The notes under the pieces are model-generated. The model was given only the letters and a program-made list of their open reading frames with translations, had not been told where the DNA came from and made no database searches. Of a DNA stretch of 7,930 bases, positions 6,739 through 7,930 are shown piece by piece. The translations under genes and the position numbers were made by a program. This DNA is from Burkholderiaceae bacterium (GTDB taxonomy: Bacteria > Pseudomonadota > Gammaproteobacteria > Burkholderiales > Burkholderiaceae): the NCBI GenBank assembly GCA_030151165.1, contig JASLEM010000395.1, positions 1 to 7,930 of the forward strand. The letters run 5' to 3'. The first letter of the stretch is position 1. Each line of letters starts with the position of its first letter.

Positions 6739-7320
6739 TCACGCCGCCGGGACGGCCGCTCCCGGCACGCGCCAACCCTCGACGAGCGCCCACACGGCGG
6801 CGATCGTCATGACGAGGCTTCGCACGAAGTGGGCGGCCTGCAACTGGAAATAGGCGTCGTCGGTGAAGCCGTGATCCTGGAAGTCGCCCTGCGCGGAGGC
6901 GGCCCACGGCGTGCTGGCGATCGAGACGACCAGCAGCGTCGAGACGCCCCACAACGCACGGCGCGAGAGCCGGGCCGGCGCGCTCCACAACAGGAGCGCC
7001 CACACCAGGCAGGTCGCGCCGTACGGCAGCACCACGATGGGCAGCCGGCGGGTGTAGCCGCGGCTGAAGGCCCGCATCGCGGCGTCCCCGAGCGCGGCCA
7101 TGTCGACGTGGATGCGGTACACGTTGAAGAACAGCACCCAGCAGATGCCGGCGGACGACCAGAGCAGCGCGACGCCGATCGCCTGCAACGGGCTCGCGGC
7201 GTCGGCGCCGACCCAGGCGGGCGGCCGACGCCGCCCCACGAGCGTGACGGCGATCGCCCCGGCATAGAGCAGCACGGTGGCCGCCAGCGTGGCGAGGAAG
7301 AACAGGAAATAGATCGGCAT
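6739..7320 (-). CDS. Five-helix integral membrane protein, unknown function
   Basis: A 193-residue protein from the ATG at 7320, with AGGA six nt upstream. Five hydrophobic segments are visible, at about residues 3-28 (IYFLFFLATLAATVLLYAGA), 46-67, 93-112, 121-141 and 164-183. A basic RRR follows the first helix. The central part contains YRIHVDMAAL and YTRRLPIVVLPYGA, and the last helix is preceded by QAAHFVRS. These are loosely reminiscent of small uncharacterised bacterial membrane proteins with a conserved His and Tyr-x-x-Arg pattern, but I cannot name the family. A GTPW...QGDFQDHGFTDDAY-type loop between helices 4 and 5 is acidic. An overlapping ATG at 7327 opens a different frame with arginine-rich, non-hydrophobic content and is a shadow. 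It converges on the peptidase gene; no clear terminator is seen in the 45-bp gap. Confidence 0.85.
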   Translation of the reverse strand: MPIYFLFFLATLAATVLLYAGAIAVTLVGRRRPPAWVGADAASPLQAIGVALLWSSAGICWVLFFNVYRIHVDMAALGDAAMRAFSRGYTRRLPIVVLPYGATCLVWALLLWSAPARLSRRALWGVSTLLVVSIASTPWAASAQGDFQDHGFTDDAYFQLQAAHFVRSLVMTIAAVWALVEGWRVPGAAVPAA

Positions 7321-7397
7321 GGCGCATCCTGGCGGGAGTGGAGCGGAGCGGGCACGGCCGGTGTCGCGTGACGGATGCGGGTCACGGGCCCCGGGCA

Positions 7398-7438
7398 GGG
7401 GCGACGACGGGGGCGTGTCATTCGATGCTAGTCGCCCC
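7398..7438. other. 8-bp perfect inverted repeat in the 7321-7497 intergenic region
   Basis: GGGGCGAC (7398-7405) and GTCGCCCC (7431-7438) are perfect inverted copies around a 25-bp, less GC-rich spacer. The pair lies downstream of the gene ending at 7498 and upstream of the membrane-protein gene. It could be an operator or stem-loop, but GC-rich DNA produces such pairs by chance. Nothing else stands out in this 177-bp region. Confidence 0.25.
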
Positions 7439-7497
7439 GGCGTCGCGTGGACATCCCTGGAATGGACCGAGGCACCTGTTAGCGATCGCGACCGTCG

Positions 7498-7930
7498 TCA
7501 CGCTCCGCCGAGAAGCGCGACCCACGCGGCGAGGCACGCCATCTTGTGTTCCTTGCGCCAGGGCGGCCCGGCGGGCTTGCCCAGCTGGCGCAGCCGCTCG
7601 TCGAGCGCGTCGGCCGTCATGCCGACGATCGTCGACGCCGTCTCGGGCAGCGACTTCTCGTCCAGTTCGACGGCGCGCAGGCCGACCCGGCCGCACGCGA
7701 AGCGCAGCGCCTCGCGCACCGCGAGCCCTTCGATGACCGGCGGGTGTTCCGGCGCGCTGAGGGCGTGCGCCAGCAGGTCGTTCATCCAGCCGGCGCGGTT
7801 GACGAGCAGCGCCGCGACGACGGGCGCGTGCCAGTCGTCGCGCAGGTGTCGGACGAGGTCGTCGAGCCGGTGCGCGGCGAGCGCGTCCTGCCGCGCGCGG
7901 GCTTCGGCGACGGCGGCCACGGCGGCGGCC
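7498..7930 (-). CDS. Unrecognised protein, N-terminus beyond window edge
   Basis: The frame is open from the stop at 7498 to the right edge, about 144 codons. A GTG at 7920 could start a 140-residue protein, but upstream codons are also open and Ala-rich, and no ribosome site can be judged, so I treat it as partial. Third positions are strongly GC, and the content looks protein-like: a helical, Arg/Ala-rich start (EARARQDALAAHRLDDLVRH), HAPVVAALLVNRAGWMNDLL, REALRFACGRVGLRAVELDE, and a conserved-looking end, GKPAGPPWRKEHKMACLAAW. No signal peptide or membrane segment is seen in the visible part, suggesting a soluble protein. I do not recognise the family. Confidence 0.6.
   Translation of the reverse strand, partial: AAAVAAVAEARARQDALAAHRLDDLVRHLRDDWHAPVVAALLVNRAGWMNDLLAHALSAPEHPPVIEGLAVREALRFACGRVGLRAVELDEKSLPETASTIVGMTADALDERLRQLGKPAGPPWRKEHKMACLAAWVALLGGA

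Overview
This is a GC-rich (roughly 70%) chromosomal stretch. The organism is most likely a betaproteobacterium of the order Burkholderiales. The reasons are the GluQ N-terminus (LLHAGS, DTPRC), the TrhO core (LDTRNAFEVD, CTGGIRCEK), dense gene packing and strong GC bias at third codon positions. This placement is an inference from remembered protein flavour, not from a search. I see no insertion sequence, prophage, CRISPR array, rRNA or tRNA gene.

Left half (1-3640, all minus strand): four tightly packed genes read as one transcription unit from right to left. They are trhO (tRNA U34 hydroxylase), a membrane-anchored alpha/beta hydrolase, a YhaJ-like LysR-type regulator, and gluQ (glutamyl-queuosine tRNA(Asp) synthetase, cut by the left edge). 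Junctions are 19 bp, a 4-bp ATGA overlap and 4 bp. The outer two genes both act on the tRNA wobble base, position 34.

Middle (3641-4101): a 460-bp region between two co-directional genes holds the most striking object in the window. It is a degenerate tandem array with an exact 21-bp period, about 13 units at 3741-4013. Several units have AT-rich cores, many are near-palindromic, and there is a higher-order period of four units (84 bp). It lies just upstream of the trhO operon. Both strands read as related heptapeptide repeats (MEKISP-like), as expected if the repeated object is a symmetric DNA element rather than a protein gene.

Right half: a small secreted cysteine-containing protein of unknown function (minus strand) is divergent from a large secreted S9-family serine peptidase (plus strand). 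The peptidase converges on a five-helix membrane protein of unknown function (minus strand). The last gene is an unrecognised minus-strand protein whose N-terminus lies beyond the right edge. Beyond the four-gene operon and the divergent pair, nothing in the sequence shows these right-hand genes working together.
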